Positions 1-7,111 of a stretch of DNA of 26,127 nucleotides are shown in pieces. Made by a program: the position numbers and the translations under genes. Origin of the DNA: Anaerolineales bacterium (GTDB taxonomy: Bacteria > Chloroflexota > Anaerolineae > Anaerolineales > E44-bin32); contig JAUWFP010000003.1 in the NCBI GenBank assembly GCA_030606845.1, positions 1-26,127 of the forward strand, given 5' to 3'. Positions within the stretch are counted from its first letter, which is position 1. Every line of letters begins with the position of its first letter. Below the pieces are notes generated by a model that saw nothing but the letters and a program-made list of their open reading frames with translations, did no database searches and was not told where the DNA came from.

Positions 1-578
1 ATTTCCTTCATATGGATCGCCATCTGGATCGAAGCAGTAGTAGGATCAACAACGACAACTACCCAATCCAAGCTGGTTATAGCTCCCCTGGCGGAATCCT
101 CAAAACCCGCCTTGAAATCCACTAATGTAACCATGGATTTGCGATCCGACAGCAACCTGAAATCCCTGGCGATTTTGTTGATCGGGCCATCGCAGCCTGC
201 GCCCGGCCCCATACCCGCAATCTTCCCAGCAGATAGATAGGTGATCCCCTCAGGAGTTTTTGCATAGAACCTGGTAGTTAGTTGATCCAGCGAGACCTCC
301 GCATCAATTAGCGGCGTAGGATCATCCACCGGGCAAGTTACTGTTCCCCCGCTAAATACCATTCCCCCATAGTAATCAATCAAGGAGTCAGGTGGATGGT
401 CAATTCCTAGAGTTTTATAGAGACCTATATTGGTGGAATCAGCATCGAGGACACAGACATCATACCCTTGCTTCCGCAGAACCTTGGCCATCAAGACCGA
501 TGTAGTTGTTTTGCCCGATCCCCCCTTTCCAAACACACCGATCCTATCCCCTGCCAACATTCGTTCGCCCTCGACCAT
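1..578 (-). CDS. CooC/MinD-like P-loop ATPase (3' end outside window)
   Basis: This frame opens with ATG at 578 after a GGGAGAG ribosome-binding site and runs off the left edge without a stop, so about 192 residues are visible. A deviant Walker A motif (GKGGSGKTT, residues about 16-24) lies near the N-terminus, followed by a switch Asp in VLDADSTN and a hydrophobic VTLVDFKAGFED strand. This is the MinD/NifH/CooC fold used by nickel- and cofactor-insertion ATPases. No CxC metal motif like that of CooC is visible in the part present; the segment GAGCDGP has a single Cys. It is the last visible gene of the leftward metallocluster operon, about 120 nt after the zinc-ribbon gene. The family is well supported. 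The client enzyme (CO dehydrogenase or another metalloenzyme) is unknown. Confidence 0.85.
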   Translation of the reverse strand, partial: MVEGERMLAGDRIGVFGKGGSGKTTTSVLMAKVLRKQGYDVCVLDADSTNIGLYKTLGIDHPPDSLIDYYGGMVFSGGTVTCPVDDPTPLIDAEVSLDQLTTRFYAKTPEGITYLSAGKIAGMGPGAGCDGPINKIARDFRLLSDRKSMVTLVDFKAGFEDSARGAITSLDWVVVVVDPTTASIQMAIHMKE

Positions 579-698
579 GCTATCTCTCCCGTCATCTTGT
601 TCTCTCTGCACGTGGGTAACCCTCTGTACGGTTCCGATGGTTCGCTGTTGAGAACCTTCCAAAGGGATTAGGTCTCAATGGTCAATACATGGCCTTCA

Positions 699-905
699 TC
701 AGGCGCGCATCATCGCCTCACCGCACTCAGGGCATTTCTTCTCGTAGCAAGGTTGCCCGGCTACGTGTTTCACCTTATGCCCACACTTCGGGCAGACGCA
801 CTCCCCATCAGGACCGGCTGCATCGGGTCCCCCCATACGACCAGACCCGTCTTTTCGTCCTTGTCCGCCGCCCCTCCCTTGACCTCGTCTTCGACCTCGA
901 AACAT
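699..905 (-). CDS. small glycine/arginine-rich zinc-ribbon protein
   Basis: A 68-residue protein. I chose the ATG at 905 because GGAGG lies just upstream; a longer in-frame start at 950 has no such site. The first 30 residues are Gly/Arg-rich and probably unstructured. The rest carries six cysteines (36, 38, 41, 53, 58, 61) arranged as CxCPxCG and CPxCG pairs, a rubredoxin/zinc-ribbon-like knuckle that could bind zinc or iron. Proteins of this look, often unnamed, recur beside NifX-type and MinD-type maturation genes. It follows the NifX-family gene by about 70 nt on the same strand and is probably co-transcribed with it. A role as a metal donor or docking protein is inference only. Confidence 0.75.
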   Translation of the reverse strand: MFRGRRRGQGRGGGQGRKDGSGRMGGPDAAGPDGECVCPKCGHKVKHVAGQPCYEKKCPECGEAMMRA

Positions 906-974
906 AGTTACACCTCCTGCTTTCTCCAGCTGAATAGAGTTTCTCCACACTCGATGAACTCAACTCTTCCCTTC

Positions 975-1361
975 TTAATCGTGATGACCGCCCTCATGAG
1001 CGTGCTTAATACTCTCCCGGCAAGGCTCAGCCAGGGTCATGCCGCCTCCGAGGTATTTATTTAACACCACCTGCACAGTTCCAGAACCGCCGGTTGCCGG
1101 TTTAATTCCGTATTGCTGGAAAAAGTCGATCGCTCTGCGACCCATTCCACCGCTGATCATCACATCAGCTCCCTGGTTGTGTATGAATTCGGGCACCATT
1201 CCCGGTTCGTGTCCAGCGAAGAAAGGATTTTCGATCACCTGGATCTCCTGTACTTCCTCTCCTTCTACATCCGCTAGCACGAAATATCGGCAACGGCCAA
1301 AGTGGTGGCTGACCACGCTGTCAAACCCGTTGTTATCTTCAACTGAAATGGCAATTCGCAT
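975..1361 (-). CDS. NifX/MTH1175-family metallocluster-binding protein (second copy)
   Basis: A 128-residue protein of the dinitrogenase iron-molybdenum cofactor biosynthesis family (Nitro_FeMo-Co fold, as in NifX, NafY, MTH1175 and orange protein). Diagnostic features are the N-terminal MRIAIS strand, HFGRC near residue 20, the ENP segment, and the conserved GADVMISGGMGRRAIDFF stretch. The C-terminus is His-rich (HAHEGGHHD) and could bind metal. The ribosome-binding site AAGGAG overlaps the end of the upstream DUF59 gene and only 2 nt separate the two genes, so translation is coupled. Members bind or carry metal-sulfur clusters. This is not a nitrogenase locus in the visible window, so the name nifX should not be transferred. 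Confidence 0.88.
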   Translation of the reverse strand: MRIAISVEDNNGFDSVVSHHFGRCRYFVLADVEGEEVQEIQVIENPFFAGHEPGMVPEFIHNQGADVMISGGMGRRAIDFFQQYGIKPATGGSGTVQVVLNKYLGGGMTLAEPCRESIKHAHEGGHHD

Positions 1362-1363
1362 CT

Positions 1364-1669
1364 TTAATTCTCCTTGTTGATAAGTTTCGTTAATTCCTCG
1401 GCAGCAATGTATCCTTCTATTAAGATCTCTTGATCGGTGACACCCGGGACTTCAGCGATAGCCTGCTTGATCTGGGTGGCCAGAGAAACAGCGAGTGGGC
1501 AGAGCGGTGACGAAGGTCGAAAGGTATAACTAACCTTCCCTTCACGATCGACGGTGAGATTTTCGATCAACCTCATCCTCATCACGTCAACGTTCGTTTC
1601 GGGATCGATGACCTCTTGCAGGCGTGCAATGACTGCCTCCTGCAATGGAGAAGGGGTTTTCTCGTTCAC
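1364..1669 (-). CDS. DUF59/MIP18-family iron-sulfur assembly protein
   Basis: A 101-residue protein of the MIP18/SufT/PaaD-like family, which helps assemble or hand over Fe-S clusters. The family's N-terminal helix with VIDPE (near residue 20) and the conserved SPLCP loop with its single reactive Cys (near residue 57) are both present. I chose the GTG at 1669. It overlaps the upstream stop as GTGA and has AAGGGAG 8 nt before it, whereas the longer TTG start at 1708 lacks a site. It lies between the second ferredoxin-ATPase and a NifX-family gene, so it probably serves the same cluster-assembly pathway. The exact partner is unknown. Confidence 0.85.
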   Translation of the reverse strand: MNEKTPSPLQEAVIARLQEVIDPETNVDVMRMRLIENLTVDREGKVSYTFRPSSPLCPLAVSLATQIKQAIAEVPGVTDQEILIEGYIAAEELTKLINKEN

Positions 1670-2568
1670 TCCTGCTGCTCCCTTAATACAGAAAGCACTC
1701 GCTTCCAAATTTCTCGCAGCGCCTGGCTGGCATCTCCATCCGGCTCATAGGCTGTCACCGGATCTCCGGAGGCCATGGCCCAGGTAATATTCAAATCAAA
1801 AGGAATCAAGCCAATTACCTCGATCCCTTGCTCTTCACAATAGGTCTCGATCTCCTTTGTGCCTTCTGTGTATAGATCCGCCTTGTTAATACAAACGATC
1901 GACTGTACACCAAAGTGTTCCGTCGTCTGCAAAATCCGACGCATATCGTGTACACCAGCCACCGACGGTTCGGCGACGATCAGGGCCAAATCTGCCCCGG
2001 ATGCAGCCGAGATGACCGGACAGCCAATGCCTGGCGGCCCATCCACGATCACCAAATCATGGGCGTCATCCAGCGCCAGCAATTTTGCGTGCTGTTTGAT
2101 CAGCGTCACCAACTTCCCGGAGTTCTCCTGAGCCGGATACAACGCGGCGTGGAACAACGGCCCGTACCGGCTCTCGGATCGGTACCACTCTCCTGCGATC
2201 TGATCCGTCATCGAGATAGCTTCCGTTGGACAAACGTACACGCAGGCCGCACAGCCCTCACAGGCAATCGGATCTATCTTATAAACGCCGTTGGTTTCGT
2301 GGATGGCTTCAAAGCGGCAGACATCGACACACTCACCACACCCACTGCATGCTGCCTGGTCGATTCCCGCAACTTTCCCTCCCCAGAAATCTTCCTGCGC
2401 AAGCTTGCGTGGAGCTAAAACCAACTCCAGATTGGCAGCATCCACATCAGCATCGGCGAGCACGATTGAAATCTTTTGAGCCCCTTCAGTTGCCAGATGT
2501 GCGAGGGCAGCAGCGACGCTGGTTTTCCCCGTGCCTCCCTTGCCACTTAAAATCACAAGCTGTTTCAT
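1666..2568 (-). CDS. MinD-type ATPase with inserted 2x[4Fe-4S] ferredoxin domain (ORP-type, B)
   Basis: A 300-residue cytoplasmic ATPase. Walker A (GKGGTGKTS, 9-17) opens the fold. A ferredoxin insert follows with two cluster motifs, Cys74/77/80/84 and Cys103/106/109/113. The ATPase core then resumes with VIVDGPPGIGCPVIS (switch II/Walker B region) and INKADL. Proteins with this layout pair up in the Desulfovibrio orange-protein (ORP) operons and are thought to couple ATP use to metal-sulfur cluster delivery. Its ATG overlaps the stop of the preceding paralogue as ATGA, and its own stop overlaps the next start as GTGA. This strongly implies translational coupling and a fixed subunit ratio. 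Function as an ATP-driven cluster carrier is inferred from the family. Confidence 0.92.
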   Translation of the reverse strand: MKQLVILSGKGGTGKTSVAAALAHLATEGAQKISIVLADADVDAANLELVLAPRKLAQEDFWGGKVAGIDQAACSGCGECVDVCRFEAIHETNGVYKIDPIACEGCAACVYVCPTEAISMTDQIAGEWYRSESRYGPLFHAALYPAQENSGKLVTLIKQHAKLLALDDAHDLVIVDGPPGIGCPVISAASGADLALIVAEPSVAGVHDMRRILQTTEHFGVQSIVCINKADLYTEGTKEIETYCEEQGIEVIGLIPFDLNITWAMASGDPVTAYEPDGDASQALREIWKRVLSVLREQQE

Positions 2569-3485
2569 AATCTTCCCGCTTTCGCGCCATCAGATGGGCG
2601 GGGTCCCATCGCCTGCGGTAGAGCGTCCTCCAAGCGACTGTCGATTAAGGACTGAATTTGAGCGTACAGTTCGCGAAACTGGGGGAGATATTCTGGGAAA
2701 GCTTCGACAAGCGCCTCCCCGCGAGCTACGGCTTTGCCAATACGTTGGTCCAACGGGATTCGCATCAGGATTGGTATCCCAGATTTCCGGCAATATTCTT
2801 CTACACCATCATCTCCAATCCCATCGCGATTGATCAGCACTCCCGCGGGGATATCGAGCTCCTGCGTAAGCTGGATAGCCAATCTCAAATCGTGTAACCC
2901 GAAGGGGGTCGGCTCGGTCACCAGGAGCACGAAATCTGATCCCTGGATCGTTTCAACTACCGGACATGAATTGCCCGGCGGAGCATCGCGGATGATCGTG
3001 TGCCCTTCCGGAAACGGGTGCCATTGTTTAAGCTCACGGATGACCGGTACAGCCATCGGCTCACCAACATTTAAGACGCCTTGAGCGAAGTGGATTCCGT
3101 CCTTTGCCGGTCCTGCTTCCAATACCCCCAGCAGATTCGCAACTTCTGTGATGGCCCCCTCCGGACACTGGAGGGTGCAGCTACCGCAGCCATGACACAA
3201 CTCGGGAAATACAAGTACCTTGCCCCCCATCACCACGATAGCGTGGTATTGGCAGACCTCAGCGCATCGACCGCAGCCTGTGCAGCGGACCTCGTCTACT
3301 TCGGGAATAGGCAACCCAATTTCCCTGCGTTGATCAAATTGCGGTTGCAGGAATATGTGTGCGTTTGGCGCCTCGACGTCACAATCAAGAAGCACCGGTG
3401 AGATGTCCGCAATCGCAAGAGCCAGGCTGGTAGCGACGGTTGTCTTGCCGGTGCCACCTTTTCCACTGGCAACCGTGAGGATCAT
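2565..3485 (-). CDS. MinD-type ATPase with inserted 2x[4Fe-4S] ferredoxin domain (ORP-type, A)
   Basis: A 306-residue paralogue of the next gene downstream. Walker A is SGKGGTGKTT (7-16). The ferredoxin insert has Cys68/71/74/78 and Cys97/100/103/107. Switch II lies in IIRDAPPGNSCPVVE, with INRDG in the nucleotide-base-binding position. The two paralogues are diverged but have the same domain order, which suggests a heterodimer. The gene overlaps the NifX-family gene before it and the second ATPase after it, each by ATGA. As in ORP operons, pairs of such ATPases next to NifX-like proteins suggest ATP-dependent loading or release of a metal-sulfur cluster. Residues 285-306 form a basic, low-complexity tail. 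Confidence 0.92.
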   Translation of the reverse strand: MILTVASGKGGTGKTTVATSLALAIADISPVLLDCDVEAPNAHIFLQPQFDQRREIGLPIPEVDEVRCTGCGRCAEVCQYHAIVVMGGKVLVFPELCHGCGSCTLQCPEGAITEVANLLGVLEAGPAKDGIHFAQGVLNVGEPMAVPVIRELKQWHPFPEGHTIIRDAPPGNSCPVVETIQGSDFVLLVTEPTPFGLHDLRLAIQLTQELDIPAGVLINRDGIGDDGVEEYCRKSGIPILMRIPLDQRIGKAVARGEALVEAFPEYLPQFRELYAQIQSLIDSRLEDALPQAMGPRPSDGAKAGRL

Positions 3486-3871
3486 CGCCGGCGACCACCT
3501 TGTGACCGTCCTCCTCCATGGTGCGCCAGTCCAGTGCTGCCGGTGACCCTCGCGAGGCGCTCGGCCAGGAAATCGTCTACCAGCGTCTCAGCCTGCCCTT
3601 CTTGAGCCGAATACATTTGGATGCTCGCTGCATCTAGCGCAGTGAAAGCATTGGGTCCGAAATCCCCGCTAACAACAGCCTCAACACCCTGGTTAGCGAG
3701 GAACTGAGCTGCTTGAGTGCCCGCTCCTCCCCTGGCCTCTGCTGCCGGGTTTGGAAAGGACTCCCACGCTCGGGTTTCGGTATCCACAATAATAAAGTAG
3801 GCACAGCGCCCGAAACGACGTTCAAGTTGCGTTTCAAATTGTGGGGTTCCCCCCGTGATTGCCAGTTTCAT
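3482..3871 (-). CDS. NifX/orange-protein-like metallocluster-binding protein (first copy)
   Basis: A 129-residue member of the Nitro_FeMo-Co/NifX family. It shows MKLAITGG at the N-terminus, RRFGRCAYF (18-26), the NPAAEA segment and the characteristic GAGTQAAQFLANQGVEAVVS region followed by GDFGPNAF. This arrangement is closer to orange protein and MTH1175 than to NifX proper. The C-terminal tail is His/Gly/Arg-rich (HHGGGRSQGGRRR). GGAGG sits 6 nt before the ATG at 3871, and the stop overlaps the next start as ATGA. It is the first structural gene after the PadR regulator, and its likely role is to hold or transfer the cluster handled by the two ATPases. Which metals are bound cannot be read from sequence. 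Confidence 0.88.
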   Translation of the reverse strand: MKLAITGGTPQFETQLERRFGRCAYFIIVDTETRAWESFPNPAAEARGGAGTQAAQFLANQGVEAVVSGDFGPNAFTALDAASIQMYSAQEGQAETLVDDFLAERLARVTGSTGLAHHGGGRSQGGRRR

Positions 3872-3895
3872 TTCTATCCTCCACTTTTCTTAGTA

Positions 3896-3920
3896 CGCCC
3901 TACCGCCTCTGGCGGGGGCG
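3896..3920 (-). promoter_or_regulatory. GC hairpin between padR and the metallocluster genes
   Basis: Two stacked 5-bp helices, CGCCC/GGGCG and CCGCC/GGCGG, are joined by a 2-nt TA bulge and closed by a 3-nt loop. They lie in the 73-nt gap between the PadR gene and the first NifX-family gene. The minus strand has no U-run after the stem, so it is not a canonical terminator. It could reduce readthrough, stabilise the downstream mRNA or be chance. It sits upstream of the ribosome-binding site at about 3878-3882. Confidence 0.4.
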
Positions 3921-3944
3921 CCATTATCCATTTCTCAGATTGCA

Positions 3945-4346
3945 TCATGAACCACGCTCATCTTCCTGATCCTTATATTCACTCAAGAGATGGTCGATTT
4001 CTCCCCGTGTTCTTCGTAAGTCTTCAATCCATACTGTGAGTTGTCGCTTGCCCTCGTTATGTAGAGCATAGACACGACGCCGCGGCCCCTGGCTCTCTTC
4101 ATCCCAGCTTGATTGGATCCAGCCCGCTTCTTCCATCTCTCGCAGAGCCCGGTAGACCAGTGTCGGATCTACCCTCTCGCGGTCGAAGCCAAATCGTTCC
4201 AACTCATCCAGCAGTGCATAGCCGTGCGCCTCGCCTCGCTGCAGTAGAAGCAGCAGGCAGGGCTGCAGGAATTGCATAACCCGCCGCCGCTTTCTGTCCC
4301 GGCCGCGTCCCCTTGATCGCCCCTCACGTGAATCCCTTCTGTCCAT
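3945..4346 (-). CDS. PadR-family transcriptional regulator of the metallocluster operon
   Basis: A 133-residue protein with a basic Arg-rich N-terminal arm (residues 1-23). A PadR winged helix follows: MQFLQPCLLLLLQRGEAHGY, then the recognition region DPTLVYRALREMEEAGWIQS and the wing QGPRRRVYAL. A C-terminal dimerisation helix completes it. PadR proteins are repressors that often answer to small ligands. The ATG at 4346 has no ribosome-binding site and lies only 8 nt after a good -10 box, suggesting a leaderless transcript. It is the first gene of the leftward operon and is probably autoregulated through the palindrome at 4366-4386. A start at residue 24 (MQFL) is possible but would discard the basic arm. 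Confidence 0.85.
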   Translation of the reverse strand: MDRRDSREGRSRGRGRDRKRRRVMQFLQPCLLLLLQRGEAHGYALLDELERFGFDRERVDPTLVYRALREMEEAGWIQSSWDEESQGPRRRVYALHNEGKRQLTVWIEDLRRTRGEIDHLLSEYKDQEDERGS

Positions 4347-4354
4347 TAATTAAC

Positions 4355-4386
4355 AGTTTACTCAACTAATGACCTATAGTCAATAG
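4355..4386 (-). promoter_or_regulatory. promoter and palindromic operator of the padR/metallocluster operon
   Basis: On the minus strand a -35 box TTGACT (4378-4383) and a -10 box TAAACT (4355-4360) are separated by 17 nt. The -10 ends 8 nt before the padR ATG, placing the predicted start of transcription at or within a base or two of the start codon. An interrupted palindrome, CTATTGAC-N5-GTCATTAG (7 of 8 arm positions match, 4366-4386), overlaps the -35 box and spacer. This is where an autorepressor would bind. Confidence 0.6.
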
Positions 4387-4662
4387 ACAAGAAGTCAGAT
4401 TAGATGGGAACGGGTGTTAATAGTGATGGTTTGCGCTGCGTGGTGATTGATCGCCCCACTGATGATCAGGGCTGTTATACTTGTCGTTCTTGGCAATCTG
4501 ACAGCTGTTGACCTGATGAAATCTGATAAGGAAGACCAGACACTCGCGTAAATATTCAATACTCAAATATCGATTGAGAGAAACTATTTATCGCTGTATT
4601 TGTGTGTTGAATCTAGATATCATCTAAAACCTTAACCCTATCACTTGGTAAAGAGGTTGCAA
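4387..4662. other. intergenic region between divergent padR and dedA-family genes
   Basis: Together with the promoter at 4355-4386 this forms a gene-free stretch of about 316 nt between divergent genes. It holds a perfect 11-bp palindrome (CTGAT-G-ATCAG) near 4460. The ribosome-binding site AGAGG of the DedA gene lies at its right end. I could not assign a convincing rightward promoter and see no reading frame or RNA gene. Confidence 0.4.
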
Positions 4663-5319
4663 ATGGATTTTCTAGTTACCCTGCTTGACTTTTTTCTTCA
4701 CCTGGACGTACATCTTGGCGAGATCATCCTTAATTATGGCGTCTGGACCTATGCCATCCTGTTTTTGATCATTTTTATGGAAACAGGATTTGTTGTGACT
4801 CCCTTCCTGCCAGGAGATTCCCTGCTGTTTGCCGCGGGCACTTTCGCCGCCCTGGGCTCACTCGACCCAATTGTTCTCTTTATTCTTCTCTTTGCGGCGG
4901 CCGTACTTGGGGATACCGTCAATTATTGGATAGGGAGCGTAGTTGGCTTGCGCGCCTTTGAAAAGGAACGTCGCTTTTTGAATCGGGAGCATCTAGAAAA
5001 GACCCAAAGATTTTATGAGAAACATGGCGGAAAGACCATCGTTCTGGCTCGTTTTATCCCCATCGTGCGCACGTTCGCGCCATTCGTCGCCGGGGTGGGC
5101 ACAATGAAATATCGAAATTTCATCTTTTACAATATTTTTGGCGCTTTCCTTTGGACCTCTCTTTTTATCTTCGGTGGCTATTTCGTCGGCAATATCCCTG
5201 TTGTGAAAGAGAACTTTGAGATTGTCATCATCGTCATTATCTTGATATCTGTGTTGCCAATGTTCGTTGAATACATTAACTCGCGTCGGGAGAAAAAGTC
5301 TGTGAAACCGACAGGTTAA
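4663..5319 (+). CDS. DedA-family (SNARE-associated/VTT domain) membrane protein
   Basis: A 218-residue integral membrane protein, close to the usual DedA length. The ATG at 4663 is preferred because AGAGG lies 8 nt upstream; the in-frame TTG at 4645 has no site. Family marks are ETGFVVTPFLPGDSLLF (re-entrant loop with the acidic residue and PGD), GDTVNYWIG, and the signature LARFIPIVRTFAPFVAG with its essential arginines. Several hydrophobic helices follow, and the tail is short and basic (RREKKSVK). DedA proteins are proposed proton-coupled lipid scramblases or flippases, some recycling undecaprenyl phosphate. It stands alone on the plus strand, divergent from padR and convergent with the next gene. 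Its substrate cannot be read from the sequence. Confidence 0.93.
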   Translation: MDFLVTLLDFFLHLDVHLGEIILNYGVWTYAILFLIIFMETGFVVTPFLPGDSLLFAAGTFAALGSLDPIVLFILLFAAAVLGDTVNYWIGSVVGLRAFEKERRFLNREHLEKTQRFYEKHGGKTIVLARFIPIVRTFAPFVAGVGTMKYRNFIFYNIFGAFLWTSLFIFGGYFVGNIPVVKENFEIVIIVIILISVLPMFVEYINSRREKKSVKPTG

Positions 5320-5432
5320 TAAAAAAAAAGCATGAACACTCAGATCTAGCGCACCCTTCCCCGATTCTCATCAAACCTGTCCATCATAGACTCAGCAAAT
5401 CCGGTCCCACTTCGATTCGGACAACAAGAAAA

Positions 5433-5455
5433 GGGCTGCCCTTGAGGGGCAGCCC
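5433..5455. terminator. bidirectional rho-independent terminator
   Basis: The stem GGGCTGCCC / GGGCAGCCC with a short TTGAG-type loop lies between the convergent DedA gene and the COG2403 GTPase gene. Flanking A-rich (CAAGAAAA) and T-containing (CCGTTCTT) sequence lets it act in both directions. Confidence 0.8.
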
Positions 5456-5515
5456 CCGTTCTTAAGTTTCGGAACTTAGGCGAGTATATTTAAGGGGATC
5501 AATTCAAAGATCAGA

Positions 5516-6841
5516 CTACCCTTCTTTCGCAAATTTCCGATCAAGAATTTCAGCCAATGTCGGTTGACCTATCTCCTGGAGCTCATAGCGGACGCGCTGG
5601 CTGGGCTGCTTGATCTTGATGACGCGCTGTAGATCTATGGGGGTGCCCACGATGACCAAATCGGCAGGGGTGCTGGCAATCGTTTCTTCAAGATCCTTGA
5701 CTTGTTTTTCACCATAACCCATCGCCGGCAGCAACACACCAATATCGGGGTATTTCTCGAAAGTCTCTTTGATAGAGCGCACAGCGTAAGGACGCGGATC
5801 GATAATCTCCGCGGCGCCGAAACGTTCAGCGGCAACGGTGCCAGCCCCGAACGTCATTTCACCATGCGTCAGGGTCGGCCCATCTTCAACCACAAGCACG
5901 CTCGCACCGGCAATAGCGGTGGGATCTTCTACAGTAATTGGAGAAGCGGCGTAGACAACGATGGCCTTGGGGTTGAACGACCGAATATTGTTTTGCACAG
6001 TGGTGACATCTGCCAGGTCCGCTGTATCAACCTTGTTGATGACGATAACATCCGCCATTCGCAGATTGACCTCGCCAGGATGGTAATCAATCTCGTGCCC
6101 CGCACGATGGGGGTCGGTCACTACAATTTGGAGATCAGGTTTGTAGAAGGGAAGATCGTTGTTACCGCCATCCCAGACGATGACATCAGCCTCTTCCTCC
6201 GCACGTCTGAGAATCTCTTCATAATCAACACCCGCATAAACCACGATCCCCCGGTCGATATGCGGTTCGTATTCCTCGCGCTCCTCTATCGTACATTCAT
6301 GCTTGTCCAGATCATCGTAATCAGCGAAACGCTGCCAGATCTGTTTACGTAAATCACCGTAGGGCATGGGGTGTCGAATAACAACAACGCGCTTCCCCAT
6401 AGCTTGAAGGATGTCGCTTACACGGCGAGTCGTTTGACTCTTTCCGCAGCCGGTACGCACAGCGCAAACAGAGATCACCGGTTTGTTGGATGCTACCTGG
6501 GTTGCCTTCGGACCCATCATACGATAGTCCGCCCCTGCGGCGAGAACTTGAGAAGCCTTGTGCATCACCTCCCGATGTGGAATATCAGAATAGGCGAAAA
6601 TGACCTGGTCGATTTTTTGATCGCCTATAAGGGCATCAAGTTCGTCTTCAGAATAGATAGGAATGCCCTCGGGGTAAAGTTCACCTGCTAGTTCCGGAGG
6701 ATAGACTCGCCCTTCAATATCTGGGATTTGAGCAGCAGTGAAAGCAGCCACTTCGTATTGGGAATTGTCCCGAAAATATACGTTAAAGTTATGAAAATCG
6801 CGGCCAGCAGCGCCCATGATGAGTACACGAGTTCGTTCCAT
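5516..6841 (-). CDS. COG2403-type GTPase related to cyclic 2,3-diphosphoglycerate synthetase
   Basis: A 441-residue cytoplasmic protein. Residues 1-115 form a Rossmann-like domain (RVLIMGAAGRDFHNFN at the start). A P-loop follows at about 126-136 (VRTGCGKSQTT), then VVVIRHPMPYGDL, the acidic WDGGNNDLPF loop (223-232) and the guanine-specificity motif NKVD (269-272). The C-terminal third is a second alpha/beta domain. This is the predicted-GTPase family that includes cyclic 2,3-diphosphoglycerate synthetase of thermophilic methanogens. Most bacterial members have no tested function, so production of the cyclic compound is only a possibility. It ends at the bidirectional terminator. The 270-nt gap upstream holds a -10-like GATAAT 7 nt before the ATG, but I found no convincing -35. 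Confidence 0.85.
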   Translation of the reverse strand: MERTRVLIMGAAGRDFHNFNVYFRDNSQYEVAAFTAAQIPDIEGRVYPPELAGELYPEGIPIYSEDELDALIGDQKIDQVIFAYSDIPHREVMHKASQVLAAGADYRMMGPKATQVASNKPVISVCAVRTGCGKSQTTRRVSDILQAMGKRVVVIRHPMPYGDLRKQIWQRFADYDDLDKHECTIEEREEYEPHIDRGIVVYAGVDYEEILRRAEEEADVIVWDGGNNDLPFYKPDLQIVVTDPHRAGHEIDYHPGEVNLRMADVIVINKVDTADLADVTTVQNNIRSFNPKAIVVYAASPITVEDPTAIAGASVLVVEDGPTLTHGEMTFGAGTVAAERFGAAEIIDPRPYAVRSIKETFEKYPDIGVLLPAMGYGEKQVKDLEETIASTPADLVIVGTPIDLQRVIKIKQPSQRVRYELQEIGQPTLAEILDRKFAKEG

Positions 6842-7111
6842 GGTTAGTATTATCCTTTGTGTGAATTCTGTTTTTTATATCTCTGCATTACTACGAATAC
6901 TTGCCTGGAGATTTCCAATCATCAGCCGACGCGGAATTTCCGGAAGGCAGTTTCCTATTATATTCGACTCGGCGGGAAATGGGTTTCGAGACATTACGCG
7001 CATGCTAGGCATTAAAGATTAACCGGATTCAGCAGGCGTTCTCGCTTCGCGCTTGAGATGGCTGCATCGAGACAAACCGTCGAATGAGATAGGATACATC
7101 ACCATAGATGT

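Noticed and set aside
975..3871. Nitrogenase (nif) cluster
   Set aside because: NifX-family and NifH/MinD-fold proteins are present, but no nifHDK, nifB or nifEN. The ferredoxin-inserted ATPase pair fits ORP-type systems instead.
5702..6352. 216-codon plus-strand frame
   Set aside because: It lies entirely antisense to the well-supported COG2403 GTPase gene, with no ribosome-binding site and no family resemblance.
6842..6870. Leaderless promoter for the COG2403 GTPase gene (GATAAT 7 nt before the ATG)
   Set aside because: The -10 position fits the pattern of the other leaderless genes, but no acceptable -35 lies 16-18 nt upstream, so I did not list it.
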